Source of the DNA: Pseudomonadota bacterium
GTDB taxonomy: Bacteria; Pseudomonadota; Gammaproteobacteria; Burkholderiales; Burkholderiaceae_C
Direction: 5' to 3'
Assembly: GCA_020161145.1 (NCBI GenBank)
Contig: JAIUPQ010000005.1
Location: forward strand, 186,001 to 250,000
Length of the DNA: 64,000 nt
A program made the translations under genes and the position numbers. Shown here piece by piece: positions 1 through 7,116 of this stretch. Below the pieces are notes generated by a model. It saw only the letters and a list, made by a program, of their open reading frames with translations, ran no database searches and was not told where the DNA came from. Within the stretch, counting starts at the first letter, position 1. The number at the start of each line of letters is the position of its first letter.

Positions 1-1
1 G

Positions 2-196
2 CTCGTCGGTCCGGCCACCCGCTGGGTGGCGGCCAGCCTGGTGTGTGCGGGCGTTGCGCTGCTGGGCGTGCTGTGGCCGCGCCGGGGTGTGGTGGCCGCG
101 TGGATGGCGGTCTGGCTGGCGCTGGCCGTGGGGCTCAACTTTGTTGAGCCCGTGGTGTGCAAGCCAATCGACGCGCAGACCCGTTTGTGTCAATAG
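2..196 (+). CDS. C-terminal end of a membrane protein (partial)
   Basis: Only the last 64 codons are inside the window, read in frame from base 2 to a TAG stop. The peptide has two hydrophobic stretches (about residues 9-25 and 32-48) separated by a short Pro-Arg-Arg loop, and ends in a Cys-containing polar tail. This looks like the last two membrane helices of a multi-pass inner-membrane protein. A VanZ-like protein is possible, but too little is present to assign a family. Confidence 0.5.
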   Translation, partial: LVGPATRWVAASLVCAGVALLGVLWPRRGVVAAWMAVWLALAVGLNFVEPVVCKPIDAQTRLCQ

Positions 197-364
197 GTCA
201 TCGCTGTAACGATGGTTACGGCAAATAGCCGGCAGTTGCGGCATTGTTGGCAGGATTAGACCGCCCAACCCTTTGTTACGGCCAGGATACAGAAAGAGCC
301 AAGTGAGGCTCCGATAGCGAGGGCACGCCGCCTGCCGGCCCCCCTTTCAGTCTCGGAGTCCCTC

Positions 365-2170
365 ATGGTCCTGACCCACACCTCGTTCCGCCCCTCGAAG
401 GGTTTCAAACTGGCCGCGCTGGCGTTTGCCGCGCTGCTGACGGCTTGCGGTGGCGGCAAGGAGTCGGCCGGTGACGAGCCCAGCGTGGCCGCCGACGGGC
501 GCCGTGGGGCGCTGGCTGTCCAGCAACCCACCACCCGGGCCGACGCGTTCCGCCTGCTGACCCAGGCCACGTTCGGCCCCACGGCGGCCGACATCAGCCG
601 CGTGCAGTCCATCGGCGCCACCGCCTGGATCAACGAACAACTGGCCATGCCGGCGCAAGACGTGCACCGCGCGCGCTGGCTGGCCACCGACGCCGAGGTC
701 AAGAAGACCAATGCCGACGCCTCGGCCGGCACCAACGACATCACCTCGTCCATCTACCAGCAAGGCCTGCAGGCGCAAGACCAGTTGCGCCAGCGCGTCA
801 AGCTGGCGCTGTCGGAGATCTTCGTTGTCTCCACCAACGAGCTGTCGTCGTACCGCGCCGAGGCGGCCGCCTCGTACTACGACATGCTGGGCCGCAACGC
901 CTTGGGCAATTTCCGCAACCTGCTGGAGGGCGTGGCCACCCACCCGGCCATGGGCATCTACCTGTCGCACATGCACAACCAGCCGGCCGACCCCGCCACC
1001 GGCCGCCAGCCCGACCAGAACTTTGCCCGCGAGGTGATGCAGCTGTTCTCCATCGGTCTGGTGCAGCTCAACCCCGACGGTACGGCCAAGCTGGTGGGCG
1101 GCCAGCCGGTTGCCACCTACGAGCAGGACGACGTGGCCGGCATGGCCTCGGTGTTCACCGGCTGGTCGTGGGCCGGCCCCGACACCAGCAAGGGCCGCTT
1201 CTTTGGCGGCGGCGGCAACCCGGGCTATGTCGATGCCAACCGCTACGGCCTGCCCATGCAGGGCTATGCGCAATACCACGCCACCACGCTCAAGGAGTTT
1301 CTGGGCACCCAGGTGGCCCCGCAAGGCACGCCCAACCCGGGCGCCAGCGTCAAGGTGGCGCTGGACACCTTGTTCAACCACCCCAACGTGGGCCCTTTCA
1401 TCGGCCGCCAACTGATTCAGCGCCTGGTCACCAGCGCCCCCAGCCCCGCCTACGTGGGCCGGGTGGCGGCGGCCTTTGACAACAACGGCAAGGGCGTGCG
1501 CGGCGACATGCAGGCCGTGGTGCGCGCCATCCTCACCGATGCCGAGGCGCGCGACCCCGCCATCGCCGGCGGCGAGCGCTACGGCAAGGTGCGCGAGCCC
1601 GTGCTGCGCCTGACGGCCTGGCTGCGCGCCTTCAACGCCAAGAGCGACAGCGGCCGCGTGCTGATGACGCCCACCGACGAGGCCTCCTACGGCCTCAACC
1701 AGACCCCGCTGCGCAGTGGGTCGGTGTTCAACTTCTACCGGCCCGGCTTTGTGCCGCCGGGCGGCGAGGCCGACGCGGCGCGCATGACGCTGCCCGAAAT
1801 GCAGATCACCGACGAGGCCAGCATCGCCGGCTACGCCAACTACATGATGGGCGCGGTGCAGCGCGGCGTGGGCCCGCGCGGCCTCAACGGCATGGGCGCG
1901 CGGCCCGATCTGCAGCCCAACTACAAGGCCGAGATGGCCGCCGCCGAAGACCCCAGGAAGCTGGTCAACCTGGTGCTGCCCAAGCTGCTGCCCGCCATGC
2001 CCTCGGTCAGCCTGCAAAACCAGATCGTCGCCGCCGTTCAGGCCCAGACCATTCCGCCCAAGCGGGCCGACAACAGCAATGCCAAAGCGCGTGAGAACGC
2101 CATGGCCCGCCGCGTGCAGACCGCCATCCTGCTGACCCTGGTCAGCCCCGAATTCCTCGTCCAGAAATGA
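365..2170 (+). CDS. DUF1800 family lipoprotein
   Basis: A 601-residue exported protein. The N-terminus has a basic start, a hydrophobic core and a lipobox LTAC with Cys at about residue 28, so it is probably a lipoprotein. The body carries hallmarks of the DUF1800 family: ATFGPTAADI followed by WINEQL near residue 70-95, NFAREVMQLFSIGL near 220, and a VFTGW stretch near 265. The family has no established biochemical function. It is typically encoded immediately before a DUF1501 protein, as here: the stop overlaps the next start (ATGA). The ATG at 365 is preferred because it gives an intact signal peptide. The name rests on family motifs; function is unknown. Confidence 0.85.
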   Translation: MVLTHTSFRPSKGFKLAALAFAALLTACGGGKESAGDEPSVAADGRRGALAVQQPTTRADAFRLLTQATFGPTAADISRVQSIGATAWINEQLAMPAQDVHRARWLATDAEVKKTNADASAGTNDITSSIYQQGLQAQDQLRQRVKLALSEIFVVSTNELSSYRAEAAASYYDMLGRNALGNFRNLLEGVATHPAMGIYLSHMHNQPADPATGRQPDQNFAREVMQLFSIGLVQLNPDGTAKLVGGQPVATYEQDDVAGMASVFTGWSWAGPDTSKGRFFGGGGNPGYVDANRYGLPMQGYAQYHATTLKEFLGTQVAPQGTPNPGASVKVALDTLFNHPNVGPFIGRQLIQRLVTSAPSPAYVGRVAAAFDNNGKGVRGDMQAVVRAILTDAEARDPAIAGGERYGKVREPVLRLTAWLRAFNAKSDSGRVLMTPTDEASYGLNQTPLRSGSVFNFYRPGFVPPGGEADAARMTLPEMQITDEASIAGYANYMMGAVQRGVGPRGLNGMGARPDLQPNYKAEMAAAEDPRKLVNLVLPKLLPAMPSVSLQNQIVAAVQAQTIPPKRADNSNAKARENAMARRVQTAILLTLVSPEFLVQK

Positions 2171-3699
2171 GCCCCGCCATGTTCAGCAACGCTTCTTCGA
2201 TCTCCCGCCGTGAACTCCTGCGCCGCACCAGCGCGCTGGCCGTGGCCGGCCCCGCCGCCGGCGGCCTGGGCTTGAACCTGGCCGCCATGGGCAACGCCGC
2301 CGCCGCCCCCGCCACGGGCTACAAAGCCCTGGTCTGCATCTTCCTGTACGGTGGCAACGACCACTACAACACCGTGCTGGCCACCGACGGCAGCTCGTGG
2401 GAGGCCTACGGCGCCGAGCGCGGCAGCCCGGCAGAGGGCATCGCCCTGGCGGCGCCAGGCGTCTCGCCCAGCGGCAGCGGCACGCTGCACCAGCGCCTGG
2501 GCGGCGTGCTGCCCATCAACCCGGTCACGGCCCAGGCCGGCCGCAGCTTTGCGCTGCACCCCAGCGCCGGTGCGCTGCGCGACCTCTTTGGCAACAAGCG
2601 CCTGGCCGTGGTGTCCAACGTGGGCAACCTGCTGGGCCCCACCACCAAGGCCGACTACGTCAACCGCACGGCCCGCCGGCCGGGCAAGCTCGGCTCCCAC
2701 AACGACCAGCAGTCGGTGTGGCAGAGCGGCGGCGTCGAAGGCGCCACGCGCGGCTGGGGTGGGCGCTACATGGACTTGCTGCTGGCGGGCAACCAGAGCG
2801 CCATGTTCAGCGCCGTCAGCATCAACGGCAACGCCGTCTGGCTGCCCGGCAAGACCACGCGGGCCTACCAGCTCGCGCCCACCGGCCCGGTGCGCGTGGG
2901 CGCGGGCGACGGCACCGTCTACGGCTCGGCGGCAGTGGCCGCGCGCATGCAGACCATCATGCAGTCCGCCCGCGACAACCGCCTGATCGAGCGCGAGCAT
3001 GCCAGCGTCTCGCAGCGCAGCTACAGCGCCACCGCCCAGCTGGGGGGGCTCTACCCGGCGCCCAACGCCGGCCCCTGGGGCAGCAAAGACCAGGCCATGA
3101 TCGACCCGCTGCTGCAATACCGCGACCCGGTGACGCGCCAGAACACCTTCAGCCCGCTGGCCCACCAGCTCCAGGCCGTGGCCCGCACCATAGCCGTGCG
3201 CAGCGCGCTGGGCATGAGCCGGCAGGTGTTTTTTGTGGGCCTGGGCGGCTGGGACACCCACGACGACATGGCCGAGCGCCATGCCATCCTGATGGCCCAG
3301 CTGGCGCATGGCATGCAGTACTTCGACCGCACGCTGACCCAGATGGGTGTGGACAAAGACGTGACCACCTTCACCATGAGCGAGTTCGGCCGCGCGCTGA
3401 CCAGCAACGGCGACGGCTGTGACCACGGCTGGGGCAGCCACCATTTCGTCATGGGCGGCGCCGTCAAGGGCGGCGACATCTACGGGCGCTTCCCGGTCTA
3501 CAGCAGCACCGACGGCCAGGGCCGCTTCCTCAGCGACGACTTGCTGGACAACGGCCAGTCGCTGCCCGCGCAGAGCGTGGACCAGTACGCGGCCACGCTG
3601 GGCAGCTGGTTCGGCGTCTCGGACAGCGACCTCAACCTGGTGCTGCCCAACCTGACCCAATGGCAGTCGTCCAAGCGCAACCTGGGCTTCATGGCATAG
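2167..3699 (+). CDS. DUF1501 family protein with Tat signal
   Basis: A 510-residue protein overlapping the DUF1800 gene by four bases, so the two are almost certainly co-transcribed. The N-terminus holds a twin-arginine motif (SRRELLRR) followed by an Ala-rich hydrophobic stretch, suggesting export in folded form through the Tat system. FLYGGNDHYN near residue 60 and GGWDTHDDM near 360, with a later TMSEFGRA segment, are typical of DUF1501, a relative of the sulfatase/alkaline phosphatase fold. No enzymatic activity is firmly assigned. DUF1800-DUF1501 pairs recur in proteobacteria and planctomycetes, so the two proteins probably act together in the periplasm or at the cell surface. An internal ATG at 2179 is an alternative start. 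Confidence 0.85.
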   Translation: MSPAMFSNASSISRRELLRRTSALAVAGPAAGGLGLNLAAMGNAAAAPATGYKALVCIFLYGGNDHYNTVLATDGSSWEAYGAERGSPAEGIALAAPGVSPSGSGTLHQRLGGVLPINPVTAQAGRSFALHPSAGALRDLFGNKRLAVVSNVGNLLGPTTKADYVNRTARRPGKLGSHNDQQSVWQSGGVEGATRGWGGRYMDLLLAGNQSAMFSAVSINGNAVWLPGKTTRAYQLAPTGPVRVGAGDGTVYGSAAVAARMQTIMQSARDNRLIEREHASVSQRSYSATAQLGGLYPAPNAGPWGSKDQAMIDPLLQYRDPVTRQNTFSPLAHQLQAVARTIAVRSALGMSRQVFFVGLGGWDTHDDMAERHAILMAQLAHGMQYFDRTLTQMGVDKDVTTFTMSEFGRALTSNGDGCDHGWGSHHFVMGGAVKGGDIYGRFPVYSSTDGQGRFLSDDLLDNGQSLPAQSVDQYAATLGSWFGVSDSDLNLVLPNLTQWQSSKRNLGFMA

Positions 3700-3732
3700 T
3701 TGTTGACAATCGGCGGCATATCGACAATCAAT
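3696..3732 (+). promoter_or_regulatory. Candidate OxyR-binding site upstream of ahpC
   Basis: Four tetranucleotides, ATAG (3696), CAAT (3707), ATAT (3718) and CAAT (3729), are each separated by exactly seven bases. This reproduces the ATAG-N7-CTAT-N7-ATAG-N7-CTAT architecture of OxyR sites with 13 of 16 core matches. A TTGACA hexamer (3703-3708) lies inside it, but I could not find a convincing matching -10. OxyR control of ahpC is well known in proteobacteria; here it is inferred from spacing only. Confidence 0.4.
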
Positions 3733-3746
3733 CCAATTGATATGCC
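3715..3746. repeat. Perfect 8-bp inverted repeat upstream of ahpC
   Basis: GGCATATC at 3715-3722 is mirrored by GATATGCC at 3739-3746 across a 16-base spacer, overlapping the candidate OxyR site. It could be a second operator or an mRNA leader hairpin. There is no T-run, so it is unlikely to be a terminator. Confidence 0.5.
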
Positions 3747-3793
3747 ACCGCATCTAACATAGAGGCTTCTGCACACCCCAAGGAGCCTCTTTC

Positions 3794-4363
3794 ATGTCGC
3801 TGATCAACACCAAAGTCCAGCCGTTCACGGCCCAAGCCTTCCACAACGGCAAGTTTGAGGAAGTCACCGAGAAAAACCTGTCGAACGGCAAGAACTGGTC
3901 GGTCGTGATCTTCATGCCGGCCGCGTTCACCTTCAACTGCCCGACCGAGATCGAAGACGCCGCCGAGCACTACGCCGAGTTCCAGAAGGCCGGTGCCGAG
4001 GTCTACATCGTCACCACCGATACCCACTTCAGCCACAAGGTCTGGCACGAAACCAGCCCGGCCGTGGGCAAGGCCAAGTTCTTCCTGGTGGGCGACCCCA
4101 CCCACAAGCTGACCCGCGCCTTTGACGTGCACATCGACGAAGAAGGCCTGGCGCTGCGCGGCACCTTCGTCATCGACCCCAGCGGCACCATCAAGACGCT
4201 GGAAGTGCACTCCAACGAGATCGCCCGCGACGTCACCGAGACCGTGCGCAAGCTCAAGGCCGCCCAGTACACCGCCAGCCACCCCGGCGAAGTCTGCCCG
4301 GCCAAGTGGAAAGACGGCGAGAAGACGCTCAAGCCCTCGCTGGATCTGGTCGGCAAGATCTAA
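3794..4363 (+). CDS. ahpC: Alkyl hydroperoxide reductase subunit C (peroxiredoxin)
   Basis: A 189-residue typical 2-Cys peroxiredoxin, very close in length to the 187-residue E. coli AhpC and beginning with the same MSLINTK. It reduces H2O2 and organic hydroperoxides in the cytoplasm and is recycled by AhpF. The peroxidatic Cys sits in AFTFNCPTEI (about residue 48). The resolving Cys is in HPGEVCPAKW near the C-terminus, and the end (SLDLVGKI) matches the enterobacterial protein. An AAGGAG ribosome site precedes the ATG. ahpF follows after a strong hairpin. Regulation by OxyR is likely given the upstream site. Confidence 0.97.
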   Translation: MSLINTKVQPFTAQAFHNGKFEEVTEKNLSNGKNWSVVIFMPAAFTFNCPTEIEDAAEHYAEFQKAGAEVYIVTTDTHFSHKVWHETSPAVGKAKFFLVGDPTHKLTRAFDVHIDEEGLALRGTFVIDPSGTIKTLEVHSNEIARDVTETVRKLKAAQYTASHPGEVCPAKWKDGEKTLKPSLDLVGKI

Positions 4364-4384
4364 GCCCCACAGCCACCGCGACAC

Positions 4385-4427
4385 GCCGGACGGCGACAGG
4401 GCGTCTGCCCTGCCGTCCGGCTTTTTT
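4385..4427 (+). terminator. Intrinsic terminator/attenuator between ahpC and ahpF
   Basis: The arms GCCGGACGGC (4385-4394) and GCCGTCCGGC (4412-4421) form a perfect 10-bp stem. A nested CAGGGC/GCCCTG pairing sits inside, and six T residues follow directly. This is a textbook rho-independent terminator. Because ahpF starts 27 bases later with no obvious separate promoter, it probably acts as an attenuator giving more ahpC than ahpF mRNA. Confidence 0.85.
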
Positions 4428-4453
4428 ACGCCCCCATGCCCAGAAAGCCCACC

Positions 4454-6019
4454 ATGCTCGACGACGATCTGAAAGCCCAACTCGCTGCCTACCTGGAGCG
4501 CGTGACCCTGCCCTTCGAGATGGTGGCCTCACTGGACGCGGGAGAGAAATCCGCCGAGTTGCGCGAGCTGCTGCAGGACATTGCCGCCATGAGCGACAAG
4601 ATCACGCTGCGGCTCGACGGCGACGACGCCCGCAAGCCCTCATTCACCGTGCAGCGCACGGGCAGCCAGACCAGCCTGCGCTTTGCCGCCATTCCGCTGG
4701 GCCACGAGTTCACCTCGCTGGTGCTGGCGCTGTTGTGGACGGGCGGCCATCCGCCCAAGATCGAGGCCGACACGCTGGAGCAGGTCAAGGCGCTGGACGT
4801 GGACCTCGACTTCGAGGTCTATATGAGCCTGTCCTGCCACAACTGCCCCGACGTGGTGCAGGCGGTGACGCTGATGGCCATCTACAACCCGCGCATCAAG
4901 GCCACCATCATCGACGGCGGCCTGTTCCAGAGCGAGATCGACGCGCGCGAAATCATGGGTGTGCCCGCGCTCTTCCTCAATGGCGAGATGATCCATTCGG
5001 GCCGCATCAGCGTCGAAGAGCTGCTGCAAAAAGTGGACACCGGCGCGGCCCGGCGCGAGGCCGCCAAGCTCAGCGCCCGCGCGCCCTACGACGTGCTCAT
5101 CGTTGGCGGCGGCCCGGCCGGCGCAGCGGCGGCCGTTTACGCGGCGCGCAAAGGCATCCGCACCGGCCTCGTGGCCGAGCGCTTCGGCGGCCAGGTCAAC
5201 GACACGCTGGAGATCGCCAACTACCCCGGCGTGCCCGAGACCGACGGCCCCAGATACGCCGCCGCGCTGGAGCAGCATGTGCGCGCCTACGAGGTGGACC
5301 TGATCAACAGCCAGCAGGTGGCCGAACTGGTGCCGGCGGCCGAGCCCGGCGGCCTGATCACCGTCAAGCTCGCCAACGGCGGCCAGTTGCAAGGCCGCAC
5401 CGTCATCCTTGCCACCGGTGCGCGCTGGCGCAACGTGGGCGTGCCCGGCGAGCAGGAGTACAAGACCAAGGGCGTGGCCTACTGCCCCCACTGCGACGGC
5501 CCGCTGTTCAAGGGCAAGGACGTGGCCGTGATTGGCGGCGGCAACTCCGGCGTCGAGGCCGCCATCGACCTGGCCGGTCTGGTCAAGCATGTGCACGTGG
5601 TCGAGTTCATGCCCGAGCTCAAGGCCGACGCCGTGCTGGTCAGGAAGCTGCACAGCCTGCCCAACGTCACCGTGCACACCAACAAGCAGACCACCGAGAT
5701 TCGCGGCGAGGGCGGCAAGGTCAGCGGTCTGGACTTCAAGTGCCGCAAAGCGGGCACCGAGACCCAGGTGCCGCTGGAAGGCGTGTTCGTGCAGATCGGC
5801 CTGGTGCCCAACACCGAGTGGCTGGGCAGCGTGGTCGAGCGCAGCCGGTTCGGTGAAATCGTCATCGACGCCCGGGGCGCCACCAACGTCCCCGGCGTGT
5901 TTGCGGCGGGCGACTGCACCATCGTGCCCTACAAGCAGATCGTCATCTCGGCCGGCGCCGGCGCGACGGCGGCGCTGTCGGCCTTCGACCACCTGATCCG
6001 CACCAGCGTGCCGGCGTAA
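4454..6019 (+). CDS. ahpF: Alkyl hydroperoxide reductase subunit F
   Basis: A flavoprotein disulfide reductase that uses NADH to reduce AhpC. From the ATG at 4454 it is 521 residues, the exact length of E. coli AhpF, and begins MLDDDLK like its homologues. An upstream in-frame ATG at 4436 has no ribosome site, so I reject it. The N-terminal double-thioredoxin domain carries the redox pair CHNC (about 128-131). The thioredoxin-reductase-like body has the FAD motif [12 protein letters not shown], the redox pair CPHC (about 345) and a second dinucleotide motif [12 protein letters not shown]. Both CxxC centres are intact, so the electron relay should work. It is transcribed with ahpC through the intervening hairpin. 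Confidence 0.96.
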   Translation: MLDDDLKAQLAAYLERVTLPFEMVASLDAGEKSAELRELLQDIAAMSDKITLRLDGDDARKPSFTVQRTGSQTSLRFAAIPLGHEFTSLVLALLWTGGHPPKIEADTLEQVKALDVDLDFEVYMSLSCHNCPDVVQAVTLMAIYNPRIKATIIDGGLFQSEIDAREIMGVPALFLNGEMIHSGRISVEELLQKVDTGAARREAAKLSARAPYDVLIVGGGPAGAAAAVYAARKGIRTGLVAERFGGQVNDTLEIANYPGVPETDGPRYAAALEQHVRAYEVDLINSQQVAELVPAAEPGGLITVKLANGGQLQGRTVILATGARWRNVGVPGEQEYKTKGVAYCPHCDGPLFKGKDVAVIGGGNSGVEAAIDLAGLVKHVHVVEFMPELKADAVLVRKLHSLPNVTVHTNKQTTEIRGEGGKVSGLDFKCRKAGTETQVPLEGVFVQIGLVPNTEWLGSVVERSRFGEIVIDARGATNVPGVFAAGDCTIVPYKQIVISAGAGATAALSAFDHLIRTSVPA

Positions 6020-6122
6020 TACGGCCTCGCAATCAAGGCGCTAACTTCGTTGCATCGCCTTGCCGTGCTACAGCACTGTCTGCGGCTCCGCGCCTTGTTA
6101 TCACCTTGATTGCGAAGCCGTA
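6020..6122. repeat. Long imperfect palindrome, possible REP-like element
   Basis: The 19-base arms at 6020-6038 and 6104-6122 are inverted copies matching at 18 of 19 positions. The 65-base centre contains further small stems, such as GTGC-taca-GCAC near 6065-6076 and AAGGCG pairing with CGCCTT. It begins just after the ahpF stop and ends just before the convergent minus-strand gene, a typical position for bacterial interspersed palindromic elements. No second copy is visible in the window, so its repetitive nature is inferred. Confidence 0.55.
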
Positions 6123-6135
6123 TAAGCCCCTGACC

Positions 6136-6513
6136 TCAGGGCGTGGTGGGGCGGCTCGACCGCCTCAGCAGCCACACCAGCACCAGCAGCGGCGCCGCCA
6201 GCAGCACGCCCAGGCCCGACACCAGCAGCAGCGGCACGCCCAGGCCCAGCAGCAAGGCCAGGGCCACGCCCATCAGGCACAGCGGCACCGTCACCGACAC
6301 CACCAACCCGGCCACGGCCAGCCCCACGCCCAGGGCCAGCCACTCGGCCCAGCCCAGTTGGTGCACGGTCATGGCCTGATTGCCGAACTCGAAGATGGCC
6401 GCATCGGCCGGGGCCAGCGTCCAGGCCAGCGCCAGACCCGCCGCCACGCACAGCAAGACAAAGCCTGCGGCCAGGCCGAACAGCCATTTGAGGCAGGTGG
6501 TGAAGATCTTCAT
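6136..6513 (-). CDS. Small hypothetical membrane protein
   Basis: A 125-residue protein. I chose the ATG at 6513 because an AGGAGC ribosome site lies directly upstream and it gives a clean MKIFTTCLKW start followed by a membrane helix. There are about three hydrophobic segments (residues 10-32, 52-82 and 90-116) joined by short loops, and the C-terminus is basic (WLLRRSSRP). I do not recognise a family. It is the last gene of the minus-strand run that contains both cyanophycin synthetase genes and rraA; the 116-base gap to rraA leaves co-transcription uncertain. Confidence 0.65.
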   Translation of the reverse strand: MKIFTTCLKWLFGLAAGFVLLCVAAGLALAWTLAPADAAIFEFGNQAMTVHQLGWAEWLALGVGLAVAGLVVSVTVPLCLMGVALALLLGLGVPLLLVSGLGVLLAAPLLVLVWLLRRSSRPTTP

Positions 6514-6629
6514 CGGGGGGGCTCCTGTTGCGATGGCGCCCACTCTAGGTCGCACGCTTCAGGTCACCCAGCGGTTTGCGACGCGCCGTCGTGCGCGCCG
6601 ACGGATGGCCGCTCCGGCCGATGGCCGCT

Positions 6630-7112
6630 TCAGGGCGCCTCGGGCAGCACCACCATGCCGTCGGCATCGGCGCACAGCCACTCGCCCGGGTGCAGCCAGA
6701 ACCCATGCAGGTGCAGCGGCACGTCCGCCAGCCCTTGACCCTTGCGGTCGGTGGGCATGGGGCAGGCGGCCAGCGCGCGGATGAACAGGGGCACGGCCGC
6801 CAGTTCGGCCACGTCGCGCACGGCGCCATGCACCACGAGGCCGGCCCAGCCGTTTTGGTGCGCGGCCACGGCCAGGTTGCCGCCCACCAGCGCGCGGCGC
6901 AGGCTGGCGCCGCCATCCACCACCAGCACGCGGCCCTGGCCGGGCGACTGCACGGCCTCGCGCACGCGCGAGTTGTCGTCCAGGCATTGCACGGTGGCGA
7001 TGCGACCCGCACCGGCCACCGCACCACCAAAGTCGCGGTAGACCGGCGGCAGCACGCGCAGCAGGCCGTCGGCGCGGTCTTTGTGGGCGTCGCAGAGGTC
7101 GCAGGTGCCCAC
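6630..7112 (-). CDS. rraA: RraA family protein
   Basis: A 160-residue protein of the RraA fold. Members either inhibit RNase E (E. coli RraA) or act as 4-hydroxy-4-methyl-2-oxoglutarate/oxaloacetate aldolases. Family segments are visible: TCDLCDAH at the start, an FGG turn near 29, GRVLVVDGGASLRRALVGG near residues 60-80 and GLVVHGAVRD near 90-100, with the conserved Arg-Asp used for metal binding in the aldolase branch. It starts four bases after the cphA stop, so translation is probably coupled to cyanophycin synthetase. Sequence alone does not separate regulator from aldolase. The symbol marks the family, not a proven RNase E role. Confidence 0.85.
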   Translation of the reverse strand: MGTCDLCDAHKDRADGLLRVLPPVYRDFGGAVAGAGRIATVQCLDDNSRVREAVQSPGQGRVLVVDGGASLRRALVGGNLAVAAHQNGWAGLVVHGAVRDVAELAAVPLFIRALAACPMPTDRKGQGLADVPLHLHGFWLHPGEWLCADADGMVVLPEAP

Positions 7113-7116
7113 GCGC

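Noticed and set aside
4436-4453. Upstream start for ahpF at 4436
   Set aside because: There is no ribosome site, and the start at 4454 gives exactly the 521-residue length and N-terminus of known AhpF.
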